Positions 33,925-42,083 of a stretch of DNA of 64,000 bases are shown here, piece by piece. The notes beneath the pieces are model-generated. The model was not told the DNA's origin, searched no databases, and saw only the letters and a program-made list of their open reading frames with translations. This stretch comes from Paenibacillus macerans. GTDB taxonomy: Bacteria > Bacillota > Bacilli > Paenibacillales > Paenibacillaceae. The DNA lies in NCBI RefSeq assembly GCF_900454495.1, contig NZ_UGSI01000002.1, forward strand, positions 434,001 through 498,000, read 5' to 3'. Position 1 is the stretch's first letter. Each line of letters opens with the position of its first letter. A program made the position numbers and the translations under genes.

Positions 33925-34124
33925 AGGTAACAAAGAAACAGACAAGCTCGGGAGAAGAAATATTTGGTGGAGAAGCAGATAGGCTCGAGATAATTTAGAC
34001 GGGCTTAGGAGAAGGAATGAGGTTTAGGGTAGGTGAAACAGACCGGACAAGCGATCAAGACAGGAGATCAAGGACCCATTAAGTTAATCTGCATCAAACT
34101 CCCCCCACCGTTCCAGCGTCCTGA

Positions 34125-35027
34125 TCAGGCTGCTGCCCCAAGGGGCTGGTTCGGTTGGCGCGCGATCAGCCGGCGGTAAGGGATCGCCGGAATCGCCACA
34201 CACATGCGCAGCAACTTCTGCCGCATCGTTTCTTCCGCTCCTTGCAGGCGCAGCCGGCGGCGTACGGTGTACTCGTTCAGATACGCCTGCAGATGCTTCA
34301 GTCCCAAGGCTCCATACGTACTCTTCAGCGATTCCCACGCCTCTCTCACCACTCTCCGCAAGGGCGCATACAGCCGAAAGGCCTGAGGGAACGACTGCAC
34401 CGCCGATGTACGGACATCCACATGCCCATTGATGAACGCGGTTAGATCGTGACGGTCTGCCCTTTTTTCGCCTCCCCGCTTATGCGGCACCAGGCGGATT
34501 TTGACCTGTTCCGGCTCGCCCGACTCCGTGACCGTGCAGCCGGCTACGACCGCCGAGGCATACGGATGCGAAAGCTGACACCGGGACGGATTACGCCCAT
34601 ACTGATCGCTGTTCACCTTCACGTCTCCGGAGAGCAGCTCCCGGGCATCGAACTCCCCCACGGCATGGCGTATTTTGTGCAGCATCGACCAGGCGGTCTT
34701 GTAGGTGACCCGGATCACCTTGCTCAGCCGCAGCGCCGAAATGCCGTCAGGGAGCAGGAACAACTCCAGCGCCTGAAACCACTTCACCAGGGGAAGATGC
34801 GTTCCTTCAAAAACTGTGCCGACCAAAGGCGATGTTTGATGCTTGCACTTTCCGCACTCGAACAAAGGGATATGCCGGGAGGTTAGACGGCTGCACCGGG
34901 TGTAAGCGCACCGCGGGCAGACAAAGCCGCTTGGCCACTTCATCGCAATTAGCGCCTCCATGCAGTCCTGTTCGCTGTTAAAACGGCTGCTGAATGGCTG
35001 AAGTTCCGTTCCCGCATTGATCTCCAT
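34125..35027 (-). CDS. IS1595/ISXO2-type transposase-like protein with doubtful catalytic residues
   Basis: A 300-residue protein related to IS1595-family transposases. An N-terminal zinc ribbon (FVCPRCAYTRCSRLTSRH and FECGKCKHQTS) and an HTH-like part (GISALRLSKVIRVTYKTAWS, MLHKIRHAVG) are clear. The C-terminal KHLQAYLNEYTVRRRLR block is typical. The catalytic part is odd: where the family reads LSG-VEVDETYIGG this has LSGDVKVNSDQYG, and the VTDG block reads VDVRTSA, so by eye two acidic positions do not align. I use the ATG at 35027; a TTG at 35048 is possible. No clear terminal repeats or target duplication were found next to it. Two LexA-like boxes overlie its promoter. Confidence 0.72.
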   Translation of the reverse strand: MEINAGTELQPFSSRFNSEQDCMEALIAMKWPSGFVCPRCAYTRCSRLTSRHIPLFECGKCKHQTSPLVGTVFEGTHLPLVKWFQALELFLLPDGISALRLSKVIRVTYKTAWSMLHKIRHAVGEFDARELLSGDVKVNSDQYGRNPSRCQLSHPYASAVVAGCTVTESGEPEQVKIRLVPHKRGGEKRADRHDLTAFINGHVDVRTSAVQSFPQAFRLYAPLRRVVREAWESLKSTYGALGLKHLQAYLNEYTVRRRLRLQGAEETMRQKLLRMCVAIPAIPYRRLIARQPNQPLGAAA

Positions 35028-35056
35028 GTTTACTCGCCCCCGAATCAAGAATATAC

Positions 35057-35107
35057 GAACATAAGTTCCATTTATTTCATTATACCAAACATACGTTCCT
35101 TTGACAA
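35057..35107 (-). promoter_or_regulatory. SOS-type promoter: sigma-A elements with two LexA-like boxes
   Basis: On the minus strand TTGTCA (35102-35107) and TATAAT (35079-35084) are spaced by 17 bases. One LexA-like box, GAAC-GTAT-GTTT (35087-35098), fills the spacer; a second, GAAC-TTAT-GTTC (35057-35068), covers the expected start of transcription. The Bacillus consensus is CGAAC-N4-GTTCG. Both lie upstream of the transposase-like gene. Confidence 0.6.
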
Positions 35108-35560
35108 GCCGAAAATCTCACCTGAACCGCCTCATTTTTTCCTCATCTTTTTTGTTTTTTCTTCTCTTTTTTTGGAATCCTTGACTTGCTCTAGCCCCAC
35201 CCCCTGCTCCCTGCTCCTTAACGAAGGGGATAATCGTGCAAAGGCTACAGGCAGGAACACCAAGACACGAACCCGGTAAAGTACAACGTACGTTCCTTCA
35301 GCGGCTTGTTTTCCTTGCTGTGCGACGAAGTCGGCACACTCGATTGGCTGGTTGCCTTATAACAGTTGCTTGGATTGATCAACGAAGCAGCCCAAAAAGC
35401 CGGGAAAACCCAGTTTACCTCAGATTCGGCGTCTACTCCAACAATGGATTGCTGCTTTACCCAGCTACATCAAGGCTTGTCTGCCGTTTTTTTGCTGCGA
35501 AAGTTGAAACAATCCTGTAATCGCAAAAAATACCGGTTTACGCGGTCTGGCTTCCTTGAA
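35108..35560. repeat. mobile-element border and unassigned debris
   Basis: At 35226-35270 a segment reads GGGGATAATCGTGCAAAGG and AACACCAAGACACGAAC, the mirror of the end motif at 33899 and the same as at 50788-50830. From about 35271 to 35560 frames are short and mixed, and I could not assign them. A third LexA-like sequence (AACGTACGTTCC) occurs near 35285. Confidence 0.45.
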
Positions 35561-35727
35561 AGTACGTCGATAGACGTTTTTCTTATGTGCTGACGAACGG
35601 CGGTCCCGGATATGTCTCCGAGATGCTAAGCATATTTATTTATCAAGCCGCGTTCAAGGCGGTGGATATCGGCTGGGGGGCCGCTTCGCCGCTTGACGGC
35701 GCGAGCCAGCAGCAAAATTTATATTGA
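35560..35727 (+). pseudogene. 3' fragment of a sugar ABC permease
   Basis: An open stretch encodes SYVLTNGGPGYVSEMLS, IFIYQAAFKAVDIGWGAA and then SPLDGASQQQNLY to a TGA at 35725-35727. The VLTNGGPG-S-E-LS-YIY-AF...D-GYGAA pattern is the well-conserved late periplasmic part of MalF/UgpA-type permeases. Everything before it is missing, and the last membrane helix after GAA is replaced by unrelated residues. It is a permease relic truncated at both sides, directly in front of nanE. Confidence 0.7.
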
Positions 35728-35747
35728 ATGTCAAAGGAGATGTCTAT

Positions 35748-36449
35748 GTGATCGACAGCATGAAACACGGGCTTATCGTCTCTTGCCAGGCGCATTTCGA
35801 CCACCCGCTCAATCACGCGCCGATGATCGCTGCGATGGCCAAAAGCGCGGAGCTGGGGGGCGCGGCCGGAATCCGGGCGGACGGTCCGGAGCATATCGCG
35901 GAAATCAAAAAGCAGGTCGGCTTGCCGGTTATCGGGATTTATAAAGTTCATCAATATGATCACCGCTTTTTTATCACGCCGACCTTCGAGCATGTGCGGG
36001 CGATCGTGGAAGCGGGGGCGGACATTGTCGCGTTGGAAGCGAGCGTGCAGAACCAGCCGGATACCGAGGCGCTGGGGATGCTGATCCGCCGCGTTAAGGA
36101 GGAGCTGCATGCGCCGGTAATGGCCGACGTGTCGACTTTCGCGGAAGGCGAACGAGCCTGGCGGCTGGGCGCCGATTTCGTCGGTACGACACTGTCAGGG
36201 TATACGGACGCAAGCGTAGGCCGTGCCCTACCGGACATCGCGCTGGTCAAGCAGTTGACGGAGGCTGGGGTGCGGGCGGTATGCGAGGGGCATGTCGGTT
36301 CGCCGGGGCAGGCGCTTGCCGCCATCGAAGCGGGAGCGTATTTCGTCGTGGTCGGCACGGCGATCACCGACCCGATCGCGATCACGCGGCAGTTTGCCGG
36401 CAAGCTGCAACCCTACCGAGAGGGAAGTGATCGGCGTGCTTATCGTTAG
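35748..36449 (+). CDS. nanE: N-acetylmannosamine-6-phosphate 2-epimerase
   Basis: A 233-residue TIM-barrel enzyme converting ManNAc-6-P to GlcNAc-6-P in sialic acid and ManNAc use. Typical blocks: GLIVSCQAHFDHPLNHAPMI, GAAGIRADGPEHI, LPVIGIYKVHQYDH, ITPTFEHVRAIVEAGADIVA, LGADFVGTTLSGYT, and CEGHVGSPGQALAAIEAGAY. The GTG at 35748 lies 8 bases after AAAGGAG; the longer frame to 35724 runs across the ribosome binding site. It overlaps the following kinase gene by 14 bases. The truncated permease before it suggests that its own uptake system has been lost. Confidence 0.92.
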   Translation: MIDSMKHGLIVSCQAHFDHPLNHAPMIAAMAKSAELGGAAGIRADGPEHIAEIKKQVGLPVIGIYKVHQYDHRFFITPTFEHVRAIVEAGADIVALEASVQNQPDTEALGMLIRRVKEELHAPVMADVSTFAEGERAWRLGADFVGTTLSGYTDASVGRALPDIALVKQLTEAGVRAVCEGHVGSPGQALAAIEAGAYFVVVGTAITDPIAITRQFAGKLQPYREGSDRRAYR

Positions 36450-37398
36450 CGTTGACGGGGGACAAACGAAAACGGCGGTCGAGCTGCTGGACGAATCGGG
36501 CCGGCTGCTGGAAGAGTGGATGCTGCCGCCGATCATCCATTACGCGAAGCCGGGCGGGCTGCGCAGCTACTCCAAAATCGCCGCCGAGGTTTGCGAGCGG
36601 CTGAATGAGCGGGTCACGGGCGTAGGCACGAGCGTGGATGCAGACGTTGGGCCGCCGGTCAGCATCTGTTTCAGCCTGAGCGGCTACCACGGGGATGTGG
36701 CGGCGATTCCGAAAGCGATTAGGAAGGCGATGAGCGGCCGCCGCTTTGAGTTGGCGAGCTTAAAAGTCGTCCCCGATTATTGGGGGAACTGGTACGCCGC
36801 CACCCGGGGCGGCCCGGGGCTCGTCATCATCTCCGGCGGCGGCACGGTTGCTTACGGGAAAAACGCAGCCGGGCGGGAACTGCGGCTGGGCGGCTGGGGC
36901 CATCAGCTAGGCGATGAGGGCAGCGGCTACTGGATCGGGCTCGCAGCACTGAAATCGGCGCTGCGAGCGCAAGCCGGCCTGGAGCCGCCGACTGGGCTGG
37001 CTCGCCCGGTTCTGCGCGCACTGAAGGGCGAAGAGGAGAGCGTGCTGCTGGCCCGCTGCTATTCCGGCGAGATTACGGACCAGGACCTGGCCCTGCTGGT
37101 ACCGCTGGTCAATGAACTCGCCGAGGGGCAGGACCGAGCCGCTTTGTGCATCATGCAGGCGGCGGCGGGGCATCTGTGCGAGCTGGCCGTTGCGGCGCGC
37201 CGGCAGTTGGGCGACGTGCCCGTGTACTTGTCCGGCGGCGTGTTTAAAGCTTCCCGGCTGATGCACGAGTTGGAAGCTGCCTTGGGCGAAGCCGGGCTGG
37301 CGGGCTGCACGGAGGTCAGCTCCGTCCGCCCGGCGGAAGGTATCTTTTTGCTGGCTCTGAAAGGGGCGGAAAGACAGCAAGGCCCGGAGCCGAGCTGA
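36436..37398 (+). CDS. BadF/BadG-type kinase (N-acetylglucosamine kinase-like)
   Basis: A 320-residue ASKHA-fold protein. Seen are the phosphate-1 loop (SVDGGQTKTAVELLDESG), a second glycine-rich nucleotide loop (ISGGGTVAYGKNAAG), GWGHQLGDEGSGYWIG, which is diagnostic for the BadF/BadG/NAGK family, and the adenosine motif (VYLSGGVFKASRLM). It probably phosphorylates an amino sugar such as ManNAc or GlcNAc before the epimerase acts. The GTG at 36436 is the likely start, inside the end of nanE; GTG at 36427 is also possible. Confidence 0.85.
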   Translation: MLIVSVDGGQTKTAVELLDESGRLLEEWMLPPIIHYAKPGGLRSYSKIAAEVCERLNERVTGVGTSVDADVGPPVSICFSLSGYHGDVAAIPKAIRKAMSGRRFELASLKVVPDYWGNWYAATRGGPGLVIISGGGTVAYGKNAAGRELRLGGWGHQLGDEGSGYWIGLAALKSALRAQAGLEPPTGLARPVLRALKGEEESVLLARCYSGEITDQDLALLVPLVNELAEGQDRAALCIMQAAAGHLCELAVAARRQLGDVPVYLSGGVFKASRLMHELEAALGEAGLAGCTEVSSVRPAEGIFLLALKGAERQQGPEPS

Positions 37399-37527
37399 AG
37401 GCCGAAAAGGGAGCCCGGGGCCGGAAAGGCGCGGACATGAGTGGTTAAAGTAGGTTTAGGTGGAGTTGAAGGCTTGGCAAGCATAGATACGAAGTAGTTC
37501 GAAGTGGTTTAAAGGAGGGAAATGATC

Positions 37528-37551
37528 GGGGCCCGGTCGGGCCCTTTTTTA
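37528..37551 (+). terminator. terminator after the nanE-kinase operon
   Basis: GGGCCC-GGTC-GGGCCC followed by TTTTTTAC, 130 bases after the kinase stop. Confidence 0.75.
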
Positions 37552-37555
37552 CGTG

Positions 37556-37660
37556 CGTAAGGTAGCGTGAGATAGGTGAGATTAGGTAAAGGTAGTGAGA
37601 GAGTGTGAGCTAGTGTGTGTTACCGTGAGATAGTTTGAGATAGTCGTTGATAGTGTGTGA
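37556..37660. repeat. low-complexity GTGAGATAG-rich stretch
   Basis: Imperfect repeats of GTGAGATAG and GTGTGTTA-like words fill about 100 bases. No gene is supported. Confidence 0.5.
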
Positions 37661-37717
37661 TATTGGAATACGGCCGCTGGAATGGCGCGGACATAGCCAA
37701 CCGTGGGCTGGGACTTC

Positions 37718-37923
37718 AAAATAGCGGCACTTTATGTACTTATAATTCGGAGCCAGGCGTGTTTATCCCCATTAGCGGCATTTTATGTACTTATTTTCCC
37801 ATGAATAGTCCAGAGCGCGGGCATTTCCTTGCGATGGGGGAAAATAACGACACAAATTGTCTCTATTTCTTTCAAATGGATGGGTATCGCCGGAATAACG
37901 ACACTTATTGCTCTTATTTTTCG
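37718..37923. repeat. four copies of a 30 bp intergenic repeat in two pairs
   Basis: Copies start at about 37718, 37770, 37841 and 37892. The first pair shares TAGCGGCA-TTTATGTACTTAT, the second pair TAACGACAC and TTATT, with a common pattern AATARCGRCAC followed by CTTATTTT. Copies within a pair are 51-52 bases apart. The region carries no gene. Confidence 0.6.
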
Positions 37924-37967
37924 CTGGGGTGGCTCTCAGGCCCCCGGATTCCCACAGGTTGCTTGGC

Positions 37968-38080
37968 GCATGCCTAATGCATGCCAGCCCTATGCCTGGT
38001 GTTATGCCTGGTGTTATGCTTGGCGCATGCCAAGCCTATGCCTGATGCATGCCTGATGCATGCGTGGCGGATTTTTTTCC
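37968..38080. repeat. tandem ATGCCTGRTG low-complexity repeat
   Basis: About nine imperfect units of 11-12 bases, such as TATGCCTGGTGT, TATGCTTGGCGC and ATGCCTGATGC. Open frames here have repetitive products and no ribosome binding site. Confidence 0.6.
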
Positions 38081-38157
38081 AGCGTTGTTTGGCGCAGTAT
38101 TGCTTAGCGGTTGTTTGGCGCAATAATTACTCAGCGCAGTTTATGCTCGGCGGAATA

Positions 38158-39459
38158 TCACATCAATTCGTTCCGCTTCCGCAAATATGCGAATAATACG
38201 GCGCTGGCCAAGGTACACAGCAGCGCGCACACGCCGATAAAGCCGTATCCGGCCTGAAGGCCGCGCAGCAAGCCGAGCTCCGGGTCGCTGGCGTTCGCGA
38301 ACAGCTTCTTAATGCCGTCGGTGATGGCGCCGATCAAGTAATTGCCGATCACGCTGCCCACCCCCATCAGCGTCACGATAAAGGTGATGGCGGAGTCGCT
38401 GCCGGAGCGGTATTTCTTGGCGATCAAGGCCATCACGGTCGGGTAGATCGGGGCGATCCCGATCCCGGCGGCGGCGAACAGGAACGCTCCGGGCTCGCCG
38501 GCCCAGATGGCGGCCAGGGTGCACAGTCCGGAAAAGCCGGAGAAAAGGATCAGCGACAGCGTGAACCCGATTTTATCCGTGACCGGTCCAAGCAGCAGGC
38601 GCGCGAACGTAAAGCATACGAAAAACGCCGACAGCATGCCCGAGGCGCTGGAGGTGTTCCAGTGGTAGGCTTTTTCCAGGAAGTTGACCAGCCAGCCGCC
38701 GACAGCCATTTCGGAAATGACGCCAAACGATAAAACGAGTACGATCAGCCAAATGGCGGGGTCCCGCATCAACTGCGACACGGGCACGCGCTCGCCGCCG
38801 TGCTCTTCCTCCCCCGGAAACCGGCTCATAAACGCCGGAATCATCGGAATGACCGACAGCGACAACATGATCAGATACATGCCGCGCCAATCGAGCATGT
38901 GGCCGCCGATCGTTACGCTCATCAGCCCGGAGGCGATCATTGGCGCCACAATCGAACTAAGCCCGTAGAAGAAATGAGCGAGGTTCATCATCGTCCCGGT
39001 ATTGCCGACGAAAATACGCGCCGCCAGCACGGCGAGCGCGATTTCCAGCATGCCGTTGCCAACGTACATGAAGAAGTAGGACCCGCTCAAGGCCGGGTAG
39101 GTGCGTGAAGCGAAGATCAGTACGCCGGAGGCGGCCATCGATCCGAAGGCCAGCAGGGTGACTGCTTTCGCTCCCCATTTGCGCGCCAGATAGGCGGTAA
39201 ACGAGCAGGCCAGCAAATAGCCGAGCGAGTTGAGGGACAGCAGCGTTCCGACCTGCATTTCGTCGATGCCGAAGTCGGTTTGGATGCGCGGAATCGCAGG
39301 CCCTTTAATATTTTCGGAGAATCCAAAAATAAAAAAACCGACAAACACCGTCGCCAGCTGCAAATAATAATTCCGCTTCGCGAAACGTGGTTTGGCGCGG
39401 CCAGCTTCCTTACGGGTTGTTTCCGCGCCTTGCGCCGTGGTATCAGACTGCGCTTTCAA
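38158..39459 (-). CDS. MFS transporter, FucP/sugar-permease-like
   Basis: A 433-residue major facilitator with 12 predicted spans. Features: FGFSENIKGPAIPRIQTDFG in the first loop, ARKWGAKAV after span 2, a charged central loop (SRFPGEEEHGGERVP), GPVTDKIGF after span 8, and APIYPTVMALIAKKY in the second half. These fit the fucose permease-type group of the MFS. The TTG at 39459 is preferred because GGGAGGG lies 6 bases upstream; the frame is open to 39561. It converges with the repeat-rich gap and stands alone. Substrate unknown. Confidence 0.85.
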   Translation of the reverse strand: MKAQSDTTAQGAETTRKEAGRAKPRFAKRNYYLQLATVFVGFFIFGFSENIKGPAIPRIQTDFGIDEMQVGTLLSLNSLGYLLACSFTAYLARKWGAKAVTLLAFGSMAASGVLIFASRTYPALSGSYFFMYVGNGMLEIALAVLAARIFVGNTGTMMNLAHFFYGLSSIVAPMIASGLMSVTIGGHMLDWRGMYLIMLSLSVIPMIPAFMSRFPGEEEHGGERVPVSQLMRDPAIWLIVLVLSFGVISEMAVGGWLVNFLEKAYHWNTSSASGMLSAFFVCFTFARLLLGPVTDKIGFTLSLILFSGFSGLCTLAAIWAGEPGAFLFAAAGIGIAPIYPTVMALIAKKYRSGSDSAITFIVTLMGVGSVIGNYLIGAITDGIKKLFANASDPELGLLRGLQAGYGFIGVCALLCTLASAVLFAYLRKRNELM

Positions 39460-39560
39460 GTGACGCCCTCCCAATGTCGATCCGACAAGTAGTGTTATGA
39501 ATGAGTTCATAAGCGAACAGAAGAATCGTAACACACTTCCGGGCGGGCAGCCATATAGCA

Positions 39561-39602
39561 AAACTCCCCTTCCATATAAAATTCCGGAAGAGAAGGGGAG
39601 TC
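39561..39602 (-). terminator. terminator of the siderophore-binding protein gene
   Basis: ACTCCCCTTC (39563-39572) pairs with GAAGGGGAGT (39592-39601); on the minus strand it is followed by TTTTGC. It lies 11 bases after the stop at 39613. Confidence 0.75.
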
Positions 39603-39612
39603 CCGGTGCCGC

Positions 39613-40659
39613 TTAGTTTTGCAAAATTTGCTCCATGACGTCAAGCCCTTTGGATTGGCCCATGGCCAGCGGCCCGACGATTTCCGTGTCGATAACGTAA
39701 AGGTTGCCGTTTTTGACGGCTTTCAGCTGATTCCATACTGGGTTTTTGCCCAGCTCACCGAGCGACAGCTCCGCCGAACCGGTAAAATCCTCGCCGAGAA
39801 AAATATAATCCGGATCGATGGCGGCCACGCCTTCCAGGCTGATTTCGCTCCAATCCTGCATATCCGGGAATTTGGCAAAGCCCAGGCGTTCGTAATACGG
39901 CTCCATCCGCTCGCCGCCGTAGTAATTGAACCCTTTGCCCCAGGTCATCATGAAAATCGCGGTTTTCCCTTTTACCCCGGACTTGTCCATATTCGCGGCC
40001 AGCGTGTCCAGCTTGGCGTCATAGCCGGCGATATATTGCTCCGCTTTTTCCTCTTCGCCCAAAACCGCGGCTACTTTCGTGATCGTGTCCTGCCAGTTTT
40101 CGGATTGATGGATCAGAATCGTGGGGGCGATTTGGGCCAGTTGGTCGTAAATTTTCAGATCGTCCTCCCAAGCGATGATCACGTCGGGGTCCAGCGCCAA
40201 AATGCTCTCCATATTGGCCGTGTCGCCCAGGTCGGCGATTTTCCCCTGCTTCGTGAAGCTGTCGTATACCGGGAAATTTTGCAGCGACTTCAGGCCGACC
40301 ACGCCGGCCACCGCATCCTGTTCCCCGATGGCGAAAAGGTGCTCCGCATACGGGAAGTAGGTGATAGCGACCTTTTTCGGTTTTTCCTCCAGTACGGTTT
40401 CGCCCTTGTCATGGTGAATCGTTATCGGGACCTTGGTTCCTCCTGCGTCTGCGGTGGAATCGGTCCCGTTCCCGCCCCCGTTAGCCCCCGGCTGACCGGC
40501 CCCCGTATTGGCTTTGTCTGGGCTGGAGTTTTGCGCGGCTGCTGCGTCGTTTCCGTTGGGCGGGGTGGCAGCGGATGGCGTTCCGCAGGCCGCCGTGGCG
40601 ACGATGAACAGGATGGCGATGATGGGCAGGACGCCCCAGCGTTTAAAGGATGCAAGCAT
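39613..40659 (-). CDS. iron-siderophore ABC transporter binding lipoprotein (FeuA/FhuD-like)
   Basis: A 348-residue lipoprotein. The signal peptide ends in TAAC (Cys about 25), followed by an Asn/Gly/Ala-rich linker of about 55 residues. The mature part is a class III (helical backbone) binding fold: KKVAITYFPYAEHLFAIGEQ, SILALDPDVIIAWEDD, APTILIHQSENWQDTI, DPDYIFLGEDF and NGNLYVIDTEIVGPLAMG. A Fur box lies 25 bases upstream. No permease or ATPase gene is adjacent, so it must work with components encoded elsewhere. The AraC regulator gene upstream, same strand, is the likely ligand-responsive activator. Confidence 0.92.
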   Translation of the reverse strand: MLASFKRWGVLPIIAILFIVATAACGTPSAATPPNGNDAAAAQNSSPDKANTGAGQPGANGGGNGTDSTADAGGTKVPITIHHDKGETVLEEKPKKVAITYFPYAEHLFAIGEQDAVAGVVGLKSLQNFPVYDSFTKQGKIADLGDTANMESILALDPDVIIAWEDDLKIYDQLAQIAPTILIHQSENWQDTITKVAAVLGEEEKAEQYIAGYDAKLDTLAANMDKSGVKGKTAIFMMTWGKGFNYYGGERMEPYYERLGFAKFPDMQDWSEISLEGVAAIDPDYIFLGEDFTGSAELSLGELGKNPVWNQLKAVKNGNLYVIDTEIVGPLAMGQSKGLDVMEQILQN

Positions 40660-40684
40660 CGGTTTTCCCCCACTTCGTACTGTT

Positions 40685-40703
40685 GATAATGATTTTCATT
40701 TTC
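40685..40703. promoter_or_regulatory. Fur box
   Basis: GATAATGATTTTCATTTTC matches the 19 bp consensus GATAATGATAATCATTATC at 16 positions by eye. It lies between the AraC-type gene and the siderophore-binding gene, so iron should repress the latter. Confidence 0.8.
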
Positions 40704-40749
40704 AGATCACATTATAATGAACGATCCCGGGGTTTGAAATAGACAATTG

Positions 40750-41592
40750 TCAAAAGGCAGGTGGATTATTTCCGCTTTGGGAACGGAATTCGCTCGGGGA
40801 GCAGCCGGTATGTTTCCGGAATAACCTGCTGAAATAATGGGCGTCCCCGTAACCGACGCTCTCGGCGATCTCGCTTACGCTGCAGCGCGTAGCGACGAGC
40901 AGCAGGCGGGCCCGGCTCATGCGGTGCTGGATAAGATAATCGATGGGAAAAATACCAGCGTATTTGCGGAATGCGTAAGCGAATTTTTTGACGTCCATTT
41001 CGTATAAGCCGGCCAAGGTTTTCAGATTGAGCGGCTCCATATAATGCTCATGGATGTAGCCCAGGGCATGCTCGATCATGCTTCGGCTTCCGGCGTTCAA
41101 ACGGCTGCGCGCGCAGCTTAGCATTTCATAGACCGTCCCGTAAAACAGCTCTTTGGACCTGACGGCTTGCAGAGGGCCGGGCGTCGTCATGGACGTTTGC
41201 AGCAGCCGCAGCAATTCCATGATCCGGGGCTGTTCGCCGGTGTCCAGCAAATAATGGGTCCGCGTATAAACATCGGGGCTGCCCGCCGGCGAATCCAGCG
41301 TGTAGTGAATAAGGGCGTAGTCGAACCCGCCGGGTCCGGCCTCGACCTGCAGCGCCGCGCCCTTGGGGCCATGGGCGATCAGGCCGGGCTGCAGCTCGTA
41401 AGGCGTATCGTCAAAGGTAAAGACGGCCTGTCCGCGCAGGGCGAAAACCAGGCCGGCATGCGGCGTCGGGCGGGATTTGGTATGTCCCTTGTAAATGCCG
41501 GGCTGCAATTGGGTGAAATAAATCCCTTGCAGGGAGAGCTCTCCTGCGGCAAATTGCTTCGCTAGTTCGTTCAGATCCACGACCGGCGTCAC
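40750..41592 (-). CDS. AraC-family regulator (Btr-like position)
   Basis: A 280-residue regulator. A cupin-like N-terminal ligand domain (about 1-120: GLVFALRGQAVFTFDDTPY, ELQPGLIAHGPKG) precedes two C-terminal HTH motifs (NLKTLAGLYEMDVKKFAYAF and VSEIAESVGYGDAHYFSRLF, then FRKHTGCSPSEFR). I use the GTG at 41592, five bases after AGGA; the frame is open to a TTG at 41670. B. subtilis Btr controls feuABC in answer to bacillibactin, and the order here (regulator, Fur box, binding protein) is comparable. The role is inferred from this context. Confidence 0.87.
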   Translation of the reverse strand: MTPVVDLNELAKQFAAGELSLQGIYFTQLQPGIYKGHTKSRPTPHAGLVFALRGQAVFTFDDTPYELQPGLIAHGPKGAALQVEAGPGGFDYALIHYTLDSPAGSPDVYTRTHYLLDTGEQPRIMELLRLLQTSMTTPGPLQAVRSKELFYGTVYEMLSCARSRLNAGSRSMIEHALGYIHEHYMEPLNLKTLAGLYEMDVKKFAYAFRKYAGIFPIDYLIQHRMSRARLLLVATRCSVSEIAESVGYGDAHYFSRLFRKHTGCSPSEFRSQSGNNPPAF

Positions 41593-41758
41593 CTGCTTCC
41601 TGAAAAATAGGGGTGGCTGCAGCTCTATTTTACCGGAGGAACGGGACTTAAGAAAGGAATGAACCTGCAAATTTATCCATAATATAAACGCTTCGTTTGG
41701 AATTCCCTTAAACCCGGAGGAGAAGACACAAATCGGGGACGGGGAGCAAATAGCCTAG

Positions 41759-41806
41759 AAAACACCCGTTCGCCGCCGGTATTTTAGCGGATGAACGGGT
41801 GTTTTT
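41759..41806 (-). terminator. terminator after the 60-aa gene
   Basis: A 13 bp stem (AAAACACCCGTTC at 41759-41771 with GAACGGGTGTTTT at 41793-41805). It has T-runs on both strands and so may also act on plus-strand transcripts. Confidence 0.7.
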
Positions 41807-41817
41807 TTGGAGTGTGG

Positions 41818-42000
41818 CTAGTGGTTGATATCGCATTTGTTCATAATGAACGAGATTTGATTTTCAATGCGGTTGATTTGCTCTTGCGTATGTGGATCGC
41901 CCGCGCCCGAGCCGCGCAGCTTGGCGAGCTCCTGTTTCAACGTATGAAGATCTTCTCCCGCGCGGGCGCAATCGTAATTGCTTTCGAGATTTTCCAGCAT
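41818..42000 (-). CDS. small helical protein, 60 aa, unknown
   Basis: A 60-residue protein, mostly helical with coiled-coil tendency (LHTLKQELAKLRGSG and EQINRIENQISFIMN) and ending CDINH. GGAGG precedes the ATG and a strong terminator follows, so it is a real gene with its own transcript end. Size recalls Spo0E-type phosphatases, but the SQELD signature is absent. Function unknown. Confidence 0.7.
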   Translation of the reverse strand: MLENLESNYDCARAGEDLHTLKQELAKLRGSGAGDPHTQEQINRIENQISFIMNKCDINH

Positions 42001-42083
42001 CAGCGAACCTCCTCCATTTTCTCCGGGGGACTTCAGGCGGTCCTCCTATGGTTACTTCCCTATTATGGAGGATTTGGCTGAAC

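Noticed and set aside
33899..35243. Complete IS element with CTTTGCACGATTATCCC terminal repeats
   Set aside because: The motif lies inside ISL3-type coding sequence, flanks show no 8 bp duplication, and the 50.6 kb copy has the same flanks, so borders cannot be set.
35271..35560. Gene or transposase fragment between the mobile element and the permease relic
   Set aside because: Short frames on both strands, no recognisable motif and no start signal.
37829..38196. Two frames of 75 and 71 residues with repeated Ala-Trp-Cys-Tyr or Leu-Val-Leu words
   Set aside because: They read through the ATGCCTGRTG tandem repeat and have no start signal.
41818..42000. Spo0E-family phosphatase
   Set aside because: Size and helices are similar, but the SQELD signature is missing.
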